Of a stretch of DNA of 20,328 bases, positions 19,495 to 20,328 are shown in pieces. The position numbers and the translations under genes were made by a program. Each line of letters begins with the position of its first letter. Position 1 is the stretch's first letter. The stretch spans positions 68,694 to 89,021 of the forward strand of contig BMAT01008342.1 in the NCBI GenBank assembly GCA_019649035.1, in the 5' to 3' direction. Origin of the DNA: Elysia marginata. Taxonomy: Eukaryota > Mollusca > Gastropoda > Plakobranchidae. Under the pieces are notes generated by a model, which had not been told where the DNA came from, did no database searches, and was given only the letters and a program-made list of their open reading frames with translations.

Positions 19495-19514
19495 CCTCCA
19501 TTTCTTTAACATAC
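19495..19514. repeat. Target-site duplication of the intronic SINE, copy 1
   Basis: CCTCCATTTCTTTAACATAC matches the copy at 19756-19776 except for one A missing in the AAA run. It abuts the SINE 3' end. Confidence 0.85.
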
Positions 19515-19755
19515 ATAAAGGGTATTTTTACAAGCCCAATTCCACTTCAAAGGTGCTCTCAGGGCTTGGGTCCCAATGACAATGTACGGGCTGCCACCCA
19601 GAGACTAGCGGGGATACCATGGCTTAGCCTCAGCCGGTCACATTATACTGACACCTACCCAACCAGCAGGGTCCCGGACTGTGCTCGGCTGTGTTTCGAA
19701 CCCACGACCTCTTGGCCACGGAGCGAGACCACTACCAACTGAGCTATCTAGGCCC
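19515..19755 (-). mobile_element. tRNA-derived SINE with target-site duplication
   Basis: On the minus strand the element begins GGGGCCTAGATAGCTCAG. It has a pol III A box (TAGCTCAGTTGGTAG, 19732-19746) and a B box (GGTTCGAAAC, 19693-19702) at tRNA-like spacing, then a body of roughly 180 bases that is not tRNA-like, ending near ACCCTTTAT. Near-identical 20-21 bp direct repeats flank it, the signature of LINE-mediated retroposition. It lies in the intron in the same orientation as the gene. It has no long poly(A) tail, so the partner LINE probably recognises a specific 3' end. The family is not identified. Confidence 0.85.
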
Positions 19756-19776
19756 CCTCCATTTCTTTAAACATAC
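19756..19776. repeat. Target-site duplication of the intronic SINE, copy 2
   Basis: This is a 21-base direct repeat of 19495-19514 with one extra A. It abuts the tRNA-like 5' head of the SINE and so sets the element boundary at 19755. Confidence 0.85.
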
Positions 19777-20328
19777 TTCAATAATGTTCTTGAAATTATA
19801 CGGAATAAAGACCACTCTACTCTCGTTGATGTGTCTAAAATTGTAATTAGTGGGTTGTTTTTTTTACTTGAGTGTAACTTTTTGGTTTGACTCAATGTTT
19901 TAATTATGATTCTCTTGCTTTTTAAAAAGGAGCTAGATGAATCAGATTCAAAATATCACTGTAATTTTTTTTTTATTTTCTCTATTTTGAAGGAGATGTT
20001 TGATTAAAATTGGAAGAGATAAATTGTTTTTAACCGTGTTTTGCAAGGATATAAATTTTACAATATTTGAACACAATCATGTTCTATTATTTTACCAGTC
20101 TCTTACAATTTTCCGTCAAGGTTAACATAAAAGCAATTAGTCTTCTATCAAGTACATGTAAATAATACCTTTACAACCATTGCTACATTTCATTAAATTG
20201 AACTTGCTCAAAGTAAAGTTATTTTAACAATAAAACCACAAGACCAACACTGATTAGCACAAGCTGATATGAGTTTTCTTAAAAGCTTTATCTAGACTCT
20301 ACTCGGCACAATTTGAGGACCATCAACA
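19777..20328. other. AT-rich intronic sequence at window end
   Basis: No exon, repeat family or regulatory cluster recognised. Confidence 0.5.

Larger units (their letters stand above)
18206..20328 (-). other. Intron upstream of the ETS exon (partial; continues past window end)
   Basis: No upstream ETS-gene exon could be recognised in this stretch, so it is read as intron of at least 2.1 kb. It is AT-rich and holds the G16(AG)32 tract, a motif-rich island near 18.96-19.04 kb and a SINE inserted in the same orientation as the gene. The short exon that precedes the ETS exon in vertebrates could be too diverged to see by eye, so a small missed exon is possible. Confidence 0.7.

Noticed and set aside
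1..20328. Prokaryotic features, CRISPR arrays, integrated viral genes, rRNA
   Set aside because: No spacer-repeat arrays, no polymerase, capsid or transposase motifs, and no rRNA-like sequence were recognised on either strand.

Overview
This is a eukaryotic, animal-type window: AT-rich, dominated by non-coding DNA, with simple-sequence tracts, tRNA-derived SINEs and one recognisable protein-coding exon. There are no bacterial features such as operons, Shine-Dalgarno sites, IS elements or CRISPR arrays. The coding exon, the abundant CT/GA and ATC microsatellites and the two tRNA-headed SINEs fit a lophotrochozoan, most probably a mollusc. That placement is an inference from style and protein divergence, not a proof.

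Gene: positions 17592-18205 on the minus strand hold the terminal coding exon of an ETS transcription factor of the ERG/FLI1 subfamily. It starts at a good splice acceptor (intron ends at 18206), in phase 1, just before the Gly-Ser-Gly-Gln lead-in to the ETS domain. From memory, this is the boundary used in the vertebrate ERG and FLI1 last exons. The exon carries the complete ETS domain, a diverged His/Pro-rich C-terminal region that keeps patches of the vertebrate C-terminus, and a TGA stop. The upstream exons, including any PNT domain, lie beyond the right end of the window.

Layout: 1-15.9 kb has no gene I can support and is intergenic (or distal 3') DNA downstream of the ETS gene. It contains a SINE at about 3465-3738 (+), a 22-bp minisatellite at 9399-9700, a hairpin pair at 11732-11808, a CpG-dense patch near 13.2-13.4 kb, an ATC array at 14832-14950, and many polypyrimidine or polypurine blocks. 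About 15.9-17.6 kb may be the gene's 3' UTR; it includes a C11A34 tract in the sense direction and the first poly(A)-signal-like hexamers only about 1.5-1.6 kb past the stop. 18206-20328 is intron (partial), containing a G16(AG)32 tract and a second SINE (19515-19755, minus strand) with a clear 20-21 bp target-site duplication.

Several islands of mixed composition between the AT-rich and CT-rich stretches (near 1.15-1.4, 4.6, 6.35, 7.0-7.25, 7.5-7.76, 9.78-9.97, 14.1-14.3, 15.3-15.4 and 18.96-19.04 kb) look like candidate cis-regulatory elements. Some contain ETS, GATA, E-box, CCAAT or homeodomain core motifs. Such motifs are short and expected by chance, so these calls need a conservation test.

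I found no evidence of a novel multi-gene system. The most useful second looks are the lineage-specific C-terminus of the ERG/FLI1 protein, the two SINEs, the CpG patch, the minisatellite and the hairpin and palindrome elements.
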